From contig NZ_RJJW01000001.1 of the NCBI RefSeq assembly GCF_003781945.1, positions 203,895-267,894 on the forward strand: a stretch of 64,000 bases of DNA, written 5' to 3'. Position numbers and translations under genes: made by a program. The stretch is from Halorubrum sp. CSM-61 (lineage in GTDB: Archaea; Halobacteriota; Halobacteria; Halobacteriales; Haloferacaceae). Of this stretch, positions 33,347-41,462 are shown in pieces; the first letter of the stretch is position 1, and each line of letters opens with the position of its first letter. The notes beneath the pieces are model-generated. The model worked only from the letters and a program-made list of their open reading frames with translations, searched no databases and had not been told where the DNA came from.

Positions 33347-34842
33347 GCCGTCTTCGACAGCTCCTCGGCTGTCAGCTGTCCGCTGATGAGACACATCGGG
33401 ACGCCGATACCGGGGGTCGTCGTCGACCCCGTGAAGTAGAGCCCGTCGACCGCGGTAGAGCGGTGGGGCGGGCGGAGCAGCGAGGTCTGTCGCAGGGTGT
33501 GTGCCAGCCCGAGCGCGCTCCCCCGATAGCTGTTGTACCGGTCCGCGAAGTCGTCGACGCAGAACGTCTCCTCGAAGACGATCCGGTCGCGGAGTTCCGT
33601 GTCGGTGTTCTCGGCGACGTCGTCCAACACGAGGTCGCGGTACTGTTCGCGCAGTTCGGGCGTGTCCTCCAGCCCGGGCGCGATGGGGACGAGGGCGAAC
33701 AGGTTGCTGTGGCCGTCGGGCGCGACCGTGTCGTCGGTCTCGGAGGGGACACAGAGGTAGTAGGCGGGGTCGTCCGGCCACGACGGGTCGTCGAATATCT
33801 GCTCGAAGTGGCGGTCCCACCCCGTCGGCAGCACCAGCGTGTGGTGTTCGAGGTTCGGCACGTCGCCCTCGACGCCGAGGTACAGCAGGAACGCGGAGGG
33901 CGCGTACGTCCGCGACTCCCAGTACTCCTCGCTGTACTGCCGCTTGTGTTTCGGGAGCAGCTCCTGTTCGGTGTGCGCGTAGTCGGCGTCGGAGACGACC
34001 AGGTCCGCGAGGTGGCGCTCGCCGCCGGCGGTGTCGAGCGCGAACGCTCCCTGTCGACCCTCGATGGCCGTCACCTCGGCGTCGGTGACGTACTCCACGC
34101 CGAGCTCGTCGCCGAGGTCGACGATCCCGTCGACGACGGCGCCGATCCCGCCCTCGGGGTAGTAGACGCCCATGTTGTAGTCGACGTGGCTCATCAGGTT
34201 GTACAGCGCGGGGGTGTTCGTCGGCGAGCCGCCGAGGAAGACGAGCGTGTACTGCATCAGCTGCTGGAGCTTCGGGTGATCGAAGTAGTCCTCGACGTGC
34301 CCCTGCATCTTGCCTAAAAGCGAGAGTCCCCACGAGTAGCGGAGCACGTCTTTATCGACGTAGTCGCGGAGCCGCGGGCGGTCCTCGTACACGAAGTGCT
34401 CCATCCCGATCTCGTAGGTGCGCTCGGACTCTTTCAAATAATTCTCGAACGCCTCGCCCGCGCCGGGCTCGTACTCCTCGAAGAGGGCCTTGTTCGCCTC
34501 GCGGTCGGGGAGCACGTCGACCCGGTCCCCGTCCTTCCAGAACACCCGGTAGTGGGGGTCGAGCCGCTCTAACTCGTAAAACTCCGACGGCTCGCGGTCG
34601 AAGTGGCCGAAGAACCGCTCGAACACGTCCGGCATGAGGTACCACGACGGCCCCATGTCGAACCGGAAGCCGTCGGCCTCGAGTCGGCTCGCGCGCCCGC
34701 CGAGCTGCTCGTTCTTCTCCAAGAGGGTCACGTCCGCGCCGGCGTCGGCGAGGTAACACGCGGTCGAGAGGCCGCCGAACCCGCCGCCGATCACGGCGAC
34801 GGACTCGCCGGCCACGGCGTCGATGTCCGGGGCCACGTCCAT
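33343..34842 (-). CDS. crtD: Carotenoid 3,4-desaturase (CrtD), phytoene-desaturase family
   Basis: A 499-residue FAD enzyme. The dinucleotide motif VAVIGGGFGGLSTACYLADAGADVTLLEKN begins at residue ~16. The substrate region has FRFDMGPSWYLMPDVFERFF, and the C-terminal FAD motif is GLYFTGSTTTPGIGVPMCLISG. It introduces C-3,4 double bases in the bacterioruberin path (assignment as CrtD over CrtI rests on the lyeJ/cruF context). It is the first gene of the operon, and a clear TATA element lies upstream. Confidence 0.88.
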   Translation of the reverse strand: MDVAPDIDAVAGESVAVIGGGFGGLSTACYLADAGADVTLLEKNEQLGGRASRLEADGFRFDMGPSWYLMPDVFERFFGHFDREPSEFYELERLDPHYRVFWKDGDRVDVLPDREANKALFEEYEPGAGEAFENYLKESERTYEIGMEHFVYEDRPRLRDYVDKDVLRYSWGLSLLGKMQGHVEDYFDHPKLQQLMQYTLVFLGGSPTNTPALYNLMSHVDYNMGVYYPEGGIGAVVDGIVDLGDELGVEYVTDAEVTAIEGRQGAFALDTAGGERHLADLVVSDADYAHTEQELLPKHKRQYSEEYWESRTYAPSAFLLYLGVEGDVPNLEHHTLVLPTGWDRHFEQIFDDPSWPDDPAYYLCVPSETDDTVAPDGHSNLFALVPIAPGLEDTPELREQYRDLVLDDVAENTDTELRDRIVFEETFCVDDFADRYNSYRGSALGLAHTLRQTSLLRPPHRSTAVDGLYFTGSTTTPGIGVPMCLISGQLTAEELSKTA

Positions 34843-34862
34843 GTCGGATCCTACGGCGGGAA

Positions 34863-34876
34863 CGGTATAAATACCG
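34863..34876. promoter_or_regulatory. TATA element of the bacterioruberin operon
   Basis: CGGTA-TAAA-TACCG (14 bases) is an inverted repeat whose centre is a strong TATA box (TATTTATACC on the minus strand). It lies about 27 bases before the crtD ATG. The symmetric flanks could also serve as an operator. Confidence 0.6.
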
Positions 34877-34967
34877 GCCAGACGGTCGGGCGGTCTCGGC
34901 GGGGCGACGGGCCGAGCCCCCCGCGAGTGAGTACGCCTAAGTCGGCGACCCCCCTATGGGTTCTCAC

Positions 34968-35708
34968 ATGGATCCCACGGTCGCGATCACCGGCGCAACG
35001 AGCGGGATCGGGCGGGCCGTCGCCGAGGCGTTCGTCGACGAGGGGGCGTTCGTCGCCGTCTCCGGGCGCGACGGCGACGCGGTCGACCGGACGGTCGCGG
35101 CGCTGAACGAGGGCGGGGGAGAGGGGGACGGAGCCGGCGACGAGGGCGCCCGAACCGACGCGGCGGACACCGCGTGGGGCGCCCGCGTCGACGTGCGCGA
35201 CGAGTTCGACTTAGAACGGTTCTTCGAGGGCGTCGCCCGGGAGGCCGGCCCCGTGGACGCGGTGTTCGCGAACGCCGCCGTCTTCCACGGCGCCCCCGGC
35301 GAGAGCCCGACCGACGAGACGAGCTACGCCGGCTACGACGACACGATGCGCACCAACGCCCGCGGCGTCTTCGCGACGGTCTCGGAGGCGGTCCCGCACC
35401 TCGCCGAGGACGCGCGGGTCGTCGTCCCGTCCGGGGGCGTCGCCCGCGAGTCCAGAGCCGGGATGGGCGCGTACGCCGTCTCGAAGGCGGCGGCCGAGGC
35501 GGTCGCGCGGGGGTTCGCGGCCGACCTCGACGCGGCCGTCGGCGTCGTCGACCCCGGGCTCGTCGCGACCGACCTCACCGGAAAGGAGCGCGCCAGAGAC
35601 CCCGAGAGCGTCGCGCCGCTGTTCGTCTGGGCCGCCACCGAGGCGCCCGCCGAGGACTTAAACGGCGAGCGGCTCGGCCTCCGCGAGTGGAAGGCGGCGA
35701 CGCGGTGA
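34968..35708 (+). CDS. Short-chain dehydrogenase/reductase (SDR)
   Basis: A 246-residue classical SDR. The NAD(P) motif TGATSGIGRAVAEAF begins near residue 8. NAAVFHG replaces the usual NNAG motif, and the catalytic YAVSK follows a Ser-containing VPSGGVARESRAGMGAY. An acidic insert of ~25 residues sits around position 50. ATG 34968 is preferred by distance to a TATA-like TAAG near 34938; ATG 34956 is the alternative. It diverges from the crtD operon but nothing ties its substrate to carotenoids. Confidence 0.87.
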   Translation: MDPTVAITGATSGIGRAVAEAFVDEGAFVAVSGRDGDAVDRTVAALNEGGGEGDGAGDEGARTDAADTAWGARVDVRDEFDLERFFEGVAREAGPVDAVFANAAVFHGAPGESPTDETSYAGYDDTMRTNARGVFATVSEAVPHLAEDARVVVPSGGVARESRAGMGAYAVSKAAAEAVARGFAADLDAAVGVVDPGLVATDLTGKERARDPESVAPLFVWAATEAPAEDLNGERLGLREWKAATR

Positions 35709-35743
35709 GACGCCCTCGAAGCGCCTGAGCGACCGCTATCGGG

Positions 35744-36619
35744 TCAGACCTCCTCGACCCGCGACGTGACGTCGAGCGGGGGCCGCTCCGACGCCAGCGC
35801 GGCGACCGCGTCCATGAACGCCGTCCGGTAGCTCGCCGGTCCCGCCGGGTCGCCCTCCGCGGCGCGCTCGCCGGCGAACCCGTACGCGGCGCACGCGGCG
35901 AGCGCGGCCTCGGTCGTCGACGCCGGCGCCCCGTCCTCCCCGACGACCGCCGAGAACGTCCCGAGCGTGCTCGCGAGCATACAGCCCGACCCGACGAACG
36001 AGCCCATGCGCTCGTGGCCGACCGCCACCCTGTAGGCACTCTCGCCCTCGTCGTCGGCGACGACGTCGGTCGGGCCGGACGCGACGACGACCGCCCCCGT
36101 CTCCGCGGCGAGCGCCCGCGCCGCGTCGGCGACGCCCGCGTCGCTCTCTCCCACGGATTCGACGCCGCGGACCCTCGCCTCCTCGCCGGCGAGCCCGCGG
36201 ACCTCCCCGGCGTTGCCCTTGATAACGTCAAATGCGACCGCGTCCAGCAGTTTCCCGACCGACTCGGCGCGGTGCGGCGTGGCCCCGTACCCGACCGGGT
36301 CGAGGACGACCGGGACGCCCGCCTCGTTCGCGCGCCGGCCCGCGTCGACCATCGCGTCGACGTCGGTCGTCGACGCGGTCCCGGTGTTGATCACGACCGA
36401 GTCCGCGCCGGCGGCCATGTCGCCCGCCTCCGCCGGGGCGTCTGCCATCACCGGGAGCCCGCCCCAGTGCAGCGTGACGTTCGCGGTCTCGCTCGTCGTC
36501 ACGTCGTTGGTGAGATGGTGGACCAGCGGCGCGGCCGCCTCGATCGCGGACAGGGCCTCGGCGACGACCGCGCCGTCGATCGGGGCGTCGTTGGGACCCT
36601 CGACCGGCTCACCGCTCAT
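35744..36619 (-). CDS. thiM: Hydroxyethylthiazole kinase
   Basis: A 291-residue ThiM kinase that phosphorylates 4-methyl-5-(2-hydroxyethyl)thiazole for thiamine synthesis or salvage. Key blocks are PLVHHLTNDVTTSETANVTLHWGG, PVVLDPVGYGATPHR, DVIKGNAGEVRGLAGE and the catalytic FVGSGCMLASTLGTF. It starts 11 bases inside the end of thiE, so the two are one operon. TenA at 54891 belongs to the same pathway. Confidence 0.95.
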   Translation of the reverse strand: MSGEPVEGPNDAPIDGAVVAEALSAIEAAAPLVHHLTNDVTTSETANVTLHWGGLPVMADAPAEAGDMAAGADSVVINTGTASTTDVDAMVDAGRRANEAGVPVVLDPVGYGATPHRAESVGKLLDAVAFDVIKGNAGEVRGLAGEEARVRGVESVGESDAGVADAARALAAETGAVVVASGPTDVVADDEGESAYRVAVGHERMGSFVGSGCMLASTLGTFSAVVGEDGAPASTTEAALAACAAYGFAGERAAEGDPAGPASYRTAFMDAVAALASERPPLDVTSRVEEV

Positions 36620-37247
36620 CGCCGACCACCTCCCGGAGCTCCGCGGTCGCGGCGCGCGGGTCGTCCGCGGCCGTGATCGCCGAGACGACCGCCACGCCGG
36701 CCGCGCCCGCCTCCGCGACCGCGCCCGCGTTGCCGGCGTCGATCCCGCCGATCCCGACCACGGGGAGGTCGACCGCGTCGGCGAGCGCCGCGACGCGCTC
36801 GGGACCCACCCCGTTCGTCTCCGCCGGCACGTCCTTGGTGTCGGTCGCGTACACCGCGCCGACGCCGAGGTAGTCCGCGCCCGCGGCGGCGGCCGCCCGC
36901 GCCTCCGGGACCGTCGACGCCGAGACGCCGACGATCGCCTCGTCGCCGAGCCGCTCGCGGGCGACCCCGACCGGCAGGTCCGACTGCCCGAGGTGGACGC
37001 CGTCGGCGTCGACCGCGGCGGCCAGGTCGACCCGGTCGTTGACGATCAGGGGGACGCCGGCGTCGGCGGTGAGATCGCGCAGCCGCCGCCCGAGCTCGTA
37101 TCGCTCGCGCGCCGACCGGTCCTTCTCGCGGAGCTGCACGGCGTCGACGCCGCCGCCGAGCGCCGCCTCGACGACGTCAGCCGTTTTCCGCCCCGCCGAC
37201 CGACTCTCCTGCGTCACGAGATACGTCCGCCACTCGCTGGGATTCAT
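36609..37247 (-). CDS. thiE: Thiamine-phosphate synthase
   Basis: A 212-residue TIM-barrel enzyme that joins HMP-PP and thiazole-P into thiamine phosphate. Visible motifs are DAVQLREKDRSARERYELG, PLIVNDRVDLAAAVDADGVHLGQSDLPV, GVSASTVPEARAAAAAGADYLGVGAVY, VVGIGGIDAGNAG and AVVSAI. It is the first gene of thiE-thiM. I saw no TPP-riboswitch-like sequence in the short upstream gap. Confidence 0.95.
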   Translation of the reverse strand: MNPSEWRTYLVTQESRSAGRKTADVVEAALGGGVDAVQLREKDRSARERYELGRRLRDLTADAGVPLIVNDRVDLAAAVDADGVHLGQSDLPVGVARERLGDEAIVGVSASTVPEARAAAAAGADYLGVGAVYATDTKDVPAETNGVGPERVAALADAVDLPVVGIGGIDAGNAGAVAEAGAAGVAVVSAITAADDPRAATAELREVVGDER

Positions 37248-37344
37248 CAGTGGTACCTTCGGGTAGTGACTGAAAAGTGATTCCGTCCGCCCCGGCGCGA
37301 TCTTTTCGGTGCGTCCGCGGTCGTCGTCGGCGACGCTCGGTCGT

Positions 37345-37812
37345 TCACACCTGCTCGTCTACCACCGTCTCATCGCCGTGACGGACGGCGACGCGCTCCG
37401 GAACGGAGGCCTCGACGAAGGTGATCGCGACCTCGTAGGGATGCGTTTGGCCGATGTCGGAGCACGGGCCGCCGTCCCAGTCGGGATCGTCCTCGGTGGT
37501 CAGCCGGAGCAGCAGGCGGTCGGCGTCGAGGTCCGACTCGACCAGATCGACGCGGTAGCAGTCTCGCGAGCCGTCGAGCAGGCGTCCCCTGACGGTGACG
37601 CGCGGCGGCTCGGCGTCGACCGCGCGGAGCAGGACGGCGGCCTCGTTCGGGTCCGGCTCGTCGGGATCGAACTCCCCCGTGTGCTCGCGGCGGAACGTCA
37701 CCTCGGCGCCGTCGATCCGCTCGGGGATCTCTCCCCACGGCGGCGTGGGACAGCCGGCGAGCGAGGCGGTCGAGACGGCGGCCGCGGTGGCGAGGAGGGC
37801 TCTGCGGCGCAT
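37345..37812 (-). CDS. Predicted lipoprotein of unknown function
   Basis: A 155-residue secreted protein. The start MRRRALLATAAAVSTASLAGC carries a twin-arginine-like RRR, a hydrophobic core and a lipobox (LAGC) with Cys near position 21, so it is probably a Tat-exported lipoprotein, as is common in haloarchaea. The mature part is acidic and beta-rich, with two further Cys (DCYRV and GPCSDIG) that could form a disulfide outside the cell. ATG 37812 is chosen because the signal peptide begins there. Function unknown. Confidence 0.78.
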   Translation of the reverse strand: MRRRALLATAAAVSTASLAGCPTPPWGEIPERIDGAEVTFRREHTGEFDPDEPDPNEAAVLLRAVDAEPPRVTVRGRLLDGSRDCYRVDLVESDLDADRLLLRLTTEDDPDWDGGPCSDIGQTHPYEVAITFVEASVPERVAVRHGDETVVDEQV

Positions 37813-37921
37813 GGCGGGAGCGACGCGGAGCGGCGTGAAGTGTCTTGTGCGGTCGAGGGCGAGACCGCTCCCCCACCGCCGCATCCGAAACCACTATCCC
37901 CGATCCGGCGAATTCACCGAT

Positions 37922-38239
37922 ATGGACTGGCCACACGACCCCGACGGCGAAGAGGGGAGCGAGGGCAGGCGGCAGTACGGGCACGCGGTGCTCGCGAAGA
38001 AGATCGACGAGGAGGAGGACTTCCCGCTGTCGGCCGCCGACTACGTCGAGCAGTACGGCGATCACCCGATCCGGATCGACTACGAGACGGTCGTCTCCGT
38101 CGAGGAGATCTTCGAGGGCGTCGAGAAAGCGGAGTTCGCGGACTTCGTCGAGTTCCACCAGGAGCTCGGGCGCGCGATGCGCGAGAACGGCTACTGGTTC
38201 TACGAGGGCGCAGAGCAGTTCGTCGACGGCAGCGCCTGA
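37922..38239 (+). CDS. Conserved haloarchaeal hypothetical protein (105 aa)
   Basis: A 105-residue soluble acidic protein starting MDWPHDPDGEEGSEGRRQYG. LAKKIDEEEDFPL and DYVEQYGDHPIRIDYETVVSVEEIF suggest a helical domain. The C-terminal FHQELGRAMRENGYWFYEGAEQF is a further helix pair. It resembles a widespread haloarchaeal family (possibly DUF5785, from memory). ATG 37922 follows a CACTATCC box about 30 bases upstream. The role is unknown and no operon is seen. Confidence 0.75.
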   Translation: MDWPHDPDGEEGSEGRRQYGHAVLAKKIDEEEDFPLSAADYVEQYGDHPIRIDYETVVSVEEIFEGVEKAEFADFVEFHQELGRAMRENGYWFYEGAEQFVDGSA

Positions 38240-38280
38240 GCGGCGGTCTTTCTCTTAGGCGACCTTCACACCGTCCCGCT

Positions 38281-39735
38281 TCACCGGCTTTCGCCGGCGA
38301 CTCCCTCCCGATTCCGGAGCTCGATCCGACCCTCGATCTCGGGGTCGATCCCGTGCTCGCGGGCGTAGTCGGCGAGCACCTCGTACTGGATGTCGGCCTC
38401 GTCGACCCGGTGTCGCTGTGCGAGCGTCGGGAACTCGTGGTCGGAGTGGAGCAGGTACTCCGAGACGGCGACCGTGTAGCGCGCCTCGGGGTCGATCGGC
38501 TCGCCGCCGACGGCGGCCTCCAGAATCAGCTCGGCGTCGGCGTCCCAGACCACCCGCGCGTTCGAGACGTGGCCGTGCCACCAGTCGTCTTTCCCGAAGT
38601 CCACGTCGGGGGCGGCCATCTCGCGGAGCACGTCGCGGAGCTCCGCGCCAGTGACGGACGCGAGCGCGACGGGCTCCTCGAAGGGGATCAGGCTGATCAG
38701 GTCGGCCTTCGTCACGTCGCCGCGCCACGGGTCGCCCTGCCGGAGACCGCCCGCGTTCGACAGCCCTACGTCGGCGTCGAGCGCCCAGCGGAACGCGTCC
38801 GCGACGAAGTTTCCGACGCGGCACTCCCCGCCGTGGACGACCTCGCCGGTCCGTTCGATCGGCTCGTCGACGCGCCCGACGACCTCGCCGAGGTCGGCGG
38901 CGCCCATCCGCTCTTCGAGGGCCGCTTCGAGCGCGGCGATCGGTTCGGCACCGTCCGGCTCGTGGAGGGTCGCGGTGGGGGTAACGCTTTCATCGCCGCC
39001 GTCGACCGCTGCCGCGCCGTCGACCGCTGCCGCGCCGCCGAACTCGACCTCGACGACGGCCTCGCCGTTGACGCCGGGCCGGACCAACAGGGTGTCGCCC
39101 ACGCGCTCGTTGCGCGGGCTGTGGACGTGGCCGCCGAGGACCGCGTCCACGTCGAGCTCGCGGGCGAGGTCGTCGTCGCCCGCGCCGAGGTGCGAGAGGA
39201 CGACGGCGTGATCGAGTCCCTCGCCGTTCTCGGCCGCCTCGGCGCGCATCTCGGCGAGCGCGTCCCGCGCGGCGGCGACGGGGTCGTCGAAGGAGAGGTC
39301 GGCGGCCATCGGGTTCAGCGAGTCGGTCGCGGGGTCGGTGACCCCGACGAACCCGACGGTCGCGCCGTCGATCCGCCGGGTCGTCCACGGGACGACGCCC
39401 TCGTCGCGGCCGAAGGGGTCGCCGTCCTCGTCGCGGACGTTCGCGGAGACGAACGTCGCGGTGGCGTCGTCGACGAGCCCGCGCAGCGGGTCCGGCCCGT
39501 AGTCGAACTCGTGGTTGCCGAACGTGTCGAGGCGGGTGTCGGTCGCGGCGTAGAAGTCGAGGACCTGCCGGCCGGTCGCGACCAGCGAGAGGACGCCCGG
39601 CGCGGTGGTGTCGCCGGTGGCGACGACGGCGGCGTCGGGACCCGAGAGCTCCCGGATCCGGCCGGCGAGGCGGGCCGCCCGCTCCGGGGCGTCGAAGACG
39701 TTCTCGATGTCGGAGTAGTGAACGAGACGGACCAT
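38281..39735 (-). CDS. 5'-nucleotidase-like metallophosphatase (UshA type, cytosolic)
   Basis: A 484-residue two-domain hydrolase. The N-terminal metallophosphoesterase has ATGDTTAPG, FGNHEFDYGPDPL, VVLSHLGAGDDD and LGGHVHSPRN as metal motifs. Its first motif is HYSDIEN, so the usual D-x-H reads D-I-E. The C-terminal 5'-nucleotidase domain has VGNFVADAFRWAL and VGLSNAGGLRQGD. There is no signal peptide, unlike secreted UshA. A duplicated AAAVDG segment comes from an 18-base tandem repeat at about 39000-39035. It probably acts on nucleotides or cyclic nucleotides. Confidence 0.88.
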   Translation of the reverse strand: MVRLVHYSDIENVFDAPERAARLAGRIRELSGPDAAVVATGDTTAPGVLSLVATGRQVLDFYAATDTRLDTFGNHEFDYGPDPLRGLVDDATATFVSANVRDEDGDPFGRDEGVVPWTTRRIDGATVGFVGVTDPATDSLNPMAADLSFDDPVAAARDALAEMRAEAAENGEGLDHAVVLSHLGAGDDDLARELDVDAVLGGHVHSPRNERVGDTLLVRPGVNGEAVVEVEFGGAAAVDGAAAVDGGDESVTPTATLHEPDGAEPIAALEAALEERMGAADLGEVVGRVDEPIERTGEVVHGGECRVGNFVADAFRWALDADVGLSNAGGLRQGDPWRGDVTKADLISLIPFEEPVALASVTGAELRDVLREMAAPDVDFGKDDWWHGHVSNARVVWDADAELILEAAVGGEPIDPEARYTVAVSEYLLHSDHEFPTLAQRHRVDEADIQYEVLADYAREHGIDPEIEGRIELRNREGVAGESR

Positions 39736-39904
39736 TCGATGTGCGAGGGGAGGAGCGAGCGACGCTTAAAAAGCGCGGAGTCCGAGCGGAGGGTCGCCGT
39801 CGAGGCGCGCCGGGGGATCACGAGAGGGCCGTCGCCAACGCCGCGAGTGCAGCGGGTCCGGCCCCCGTGAGCCCCGCTCGCACACGCGCAGGACATTGAA
39901 AGCG

Positions 39905-40026
39905 CTTTTATGGATGTCCGGACTACGTCGCTTCACAGCCTCTGCGGGGTTGATGATGTGCCGTGCCGTTAGGGACCGACCACGGTGCGAGCACGCGAGC
40001 CCGCGCGGAGGATAGGTGAACAACAT
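39905..40026 (+). promoter_or_regulatory. Promoter and structured 5' leader of the rpl7ae operon
   Basis: A CTTTTA box at 39905-39910 places the transcription start near 39935. The mRNA would begin directly with a hairpin at 39936-39952: arms CAGCCTC and GGGGTTG around loop TGC, then ATGATG. The leader is about 90 nt. L7Ae-type proteins can bind their own leader through a kink-turn in some archaea, but a standard kink-turn is not evident. A similar hairpin precedes rnj. The other bases of the 291-base gap (39736-39904) show nothing clear. Confidence 0.5.
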
Positions 40027-40389
40027 ATGCCCGTTTACGTAGACTACGAAACCCCAGCCGACCTCGCCGAGCGATCGCTCGAGGCGCTCGAGGTCGCCCG
40101 AGACACCGGTACCGTGAAGAAAGGAACCAACGAGACCACGAAGGCCGTCGAGCGCGGCAACGCGGACCTCGTCATCGTCGCCGAGGACGTCTCCCCCGAG
40201 GAGATCGTGATGCACCTCCCCGAACTCGCAGAGGAGAAGGGCATCCCGGTCGTCTTCGTCGACACGCAGGACGAAGTCGGCCACGCCGCCGGCCTCGAAG
40301 TCGGCTCGGCCGCCGCCGCCGTCGTCGACGCCGGCGACGCCGACGACGACGTCGAGGACATCGGCGAGAAGGTCGAGGAGCTCCGATAA
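40027..40389 (+). CDS. rpl7ae: 50S ribosomal protein L7Ae
   Basis: A 120-residue L7Ae protein. [40 protein letters not shown] and [28 protein letters not shown] are the expected kink-turn-binding blocks. It is part of the large subunit and of C/D and H/ACA RNPs and RNase P. It leads the operon rpl7ae-rps28e-rpl24e-ndk (6-, 3- and 0-base gaps). The longer upstream in-frame ATG is rejected because it lies in the structured leader. Confidence 0.97.
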   Translation: MPVYVDYETPADLAERSLEALEVARDTGTVKKGTNETTKAVERGNADLVIVAEDVSPEEIVMHLPELAEEKGIPVVFVDTQDEVGHAAGLEVGSAAAAVVDAGDADDDVEDIGEKVEELR

Positions 40390-40395
40390 CCACCC

Positions 40396-40620
40396 ATGAG
40401 CGCAGAAGAGGGTACCGGCGACTCGACGACCGCGGAGGTCATCGAGGTCGTCGGCAAGACCGGGATGCACGGCGAGGCCATGCAGGTCAAGTGCCGCATC
40501 CAGGAAGGATCGAACCAGGGCCGGATCATCACCCGGAACGTCCTGGGCCCCGTCCGCATGGGCGACGTGCTCCAGCTCCGGGAGACCCAGCGCGACGCCG
40601 ACTCCATCGGAGGGCGATAA
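40396..40620 (+). CDS. rps28e: 30S ribosomal protein S28e
   Basis: A 74-residue archaeal/eukaryotic-type small-subunit protein. The OB-fold core is [37 protein letters not shown] and [14 protein letters not shown]. It follows rpl7ae by six bases. The first ~12 residues are an acidic haloarchaeal extension. Confidence 0.97.
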   Translation: MSAEEGTGDSTTAEVIEVVGKTGMHGEAMQVKCRIQEGSNQGRIITRNVLGPVRMGDVLQLRETQRDADSIGGR

Positions 40621-40623
40621 CCA

Positions 40624-40812
40624 ATGGTCGAGACACGAACCTGCGACTACACCGGCGAGGAGATCGAGCCCGGCACGGGCACGATGTACGTCAAGACGGA
40701 CGGACAGATCCTCCATTTCGTCGACTCGAAGGCGGAGAAGAACTACTTCCTCGGCCGCGAGGCGCGCGACCTCGAGTGGACCGAGGAAGGGCGCGACCAC
40801 GGGGGCGAGTAG
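40624..40812 (+). CDS. rpl24e: 50S ribosomal protein L24e lacking most zinc-ligand cysteines
   Basis: A 62-residue L24e. The family normally has a C-x2-C...C-x3-C zinc finger (CDYCG... and HFCSSKCE). Here the sequence reads CDYTGEEIEPGTG and LHFVDSKAEKN, so only the first Cys remains and the other three are Thr, Val and Ala. The rest (GTGTMYVKTDGQ, LGREARDLEWTEEG) is well conserved. The fold must be stable without zinc. It is followed directly by ndk with no gap. Confidence 0.93.
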   Translation: MVETRTCDYTGEEIEPGTGTMYVKTDGQILHFVDSKAEKNYFLGREARDLEWTEEGRDHGGE

Positions 40813-41292
40813 ATGAGCCACCACGACGAGCGCACCTTCGTGATGGTCAAGCCCGACGGCGTCCAGCGCGGTCTCATCGGCGAGATCGTCTCTCGCTTCG
40901 AGGAGCGCGGGCTGAAGCTCGTCGGGGGCAAGTTCATGCGGATCGACGAGGAGCTCGCTCACGAGCACTACGGTGAACACGAGGACAAGCCGTTCTTCGA
41001 CGGCCTCGTCGACTTCATCACCTCCGGCCCCGTCTTCGCGATGGTGTGGGAGGGCGCGGACGCGACCCGACAGGTCCGCGCGATGGTCGGCGAGACCGAT
41101 CCCGCCGAGTCCGCCCCGGGCACGATCCGCGGCGACTTCGGCTTGGACCTCGGCCACAACGTGATCCACGCGTCGGACCACGAGGACGAGGGCGCCAACG
41201 AGCGCGAGATCGACCTGTTCTTCGACGAGGATGAACTCGTCGACTACGGCCTCGACACCGCCGCGTGGGTGTACGAGGACGAGCAGCACTGA
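40813..41292 (+). CDS. ndk: Nucleoside diphosphate kinase
   Basis: A 159-residue NDK that balances NTP pools. [24 protein letters not shown] is the N-terminal motif, and the active-site His lies in [47 protein letters not shown] is a further block. It is the last gene of the rpl7ae operon, an order conserved in archaea. Confidence 0.97.
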   Translation: MSHHDERTFVMVKPDGVQRGLIGEIVSRFEERGLKLVGGKFMRIDEELAHEHYGEHEDKPFFDGLVDFITSGPVFAMVWEGADATRQVRAMVGETDPAESAPGTIRGDFGLDLGHNVIHASDHEDEGANEREIDLFFDEDELVDYGLDTAAWVYEDEQH

Positions 41293-41462
41293 ACGACGAC
41301 GCCGCCTTTCACTTCTCAGTTCCTTCCGCCGCCGCGTCCCCGCGAGCGGTAGCTATTCCGACACACCTCGTTTCCGGTGAAATCACTTCTGAAATTCGGC
41401 GACTGCGGCGCTGATCGAACGTGCGCCGACTGATAAACCGGTCGGGAACGAGACCGACCGAG

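Noticed and set aside
37248..37344. A TPP riboswitch before thiE
   Set aside because: The upstream gap is under 100 bases and lacks the conserved CUGAGA and GAUNAUGC-like segments.
37309..39870. An 853-residue plus-strand open frame
   Set aside because: It lies opposite a clear lipoprotein gene and the 5'-nucleotidase gene, has basic Arg/Val-rich composition unlike halophilic proteins, and contains no motif.
39936..40026. A kink-turn in the rpl7ae leader (autoregulation by L7Ae)
   Set aside because: TGATGA is present, but I could not pair it with a CTGA-type partner to give tandem G-A pairs, so I report only the hairpin.
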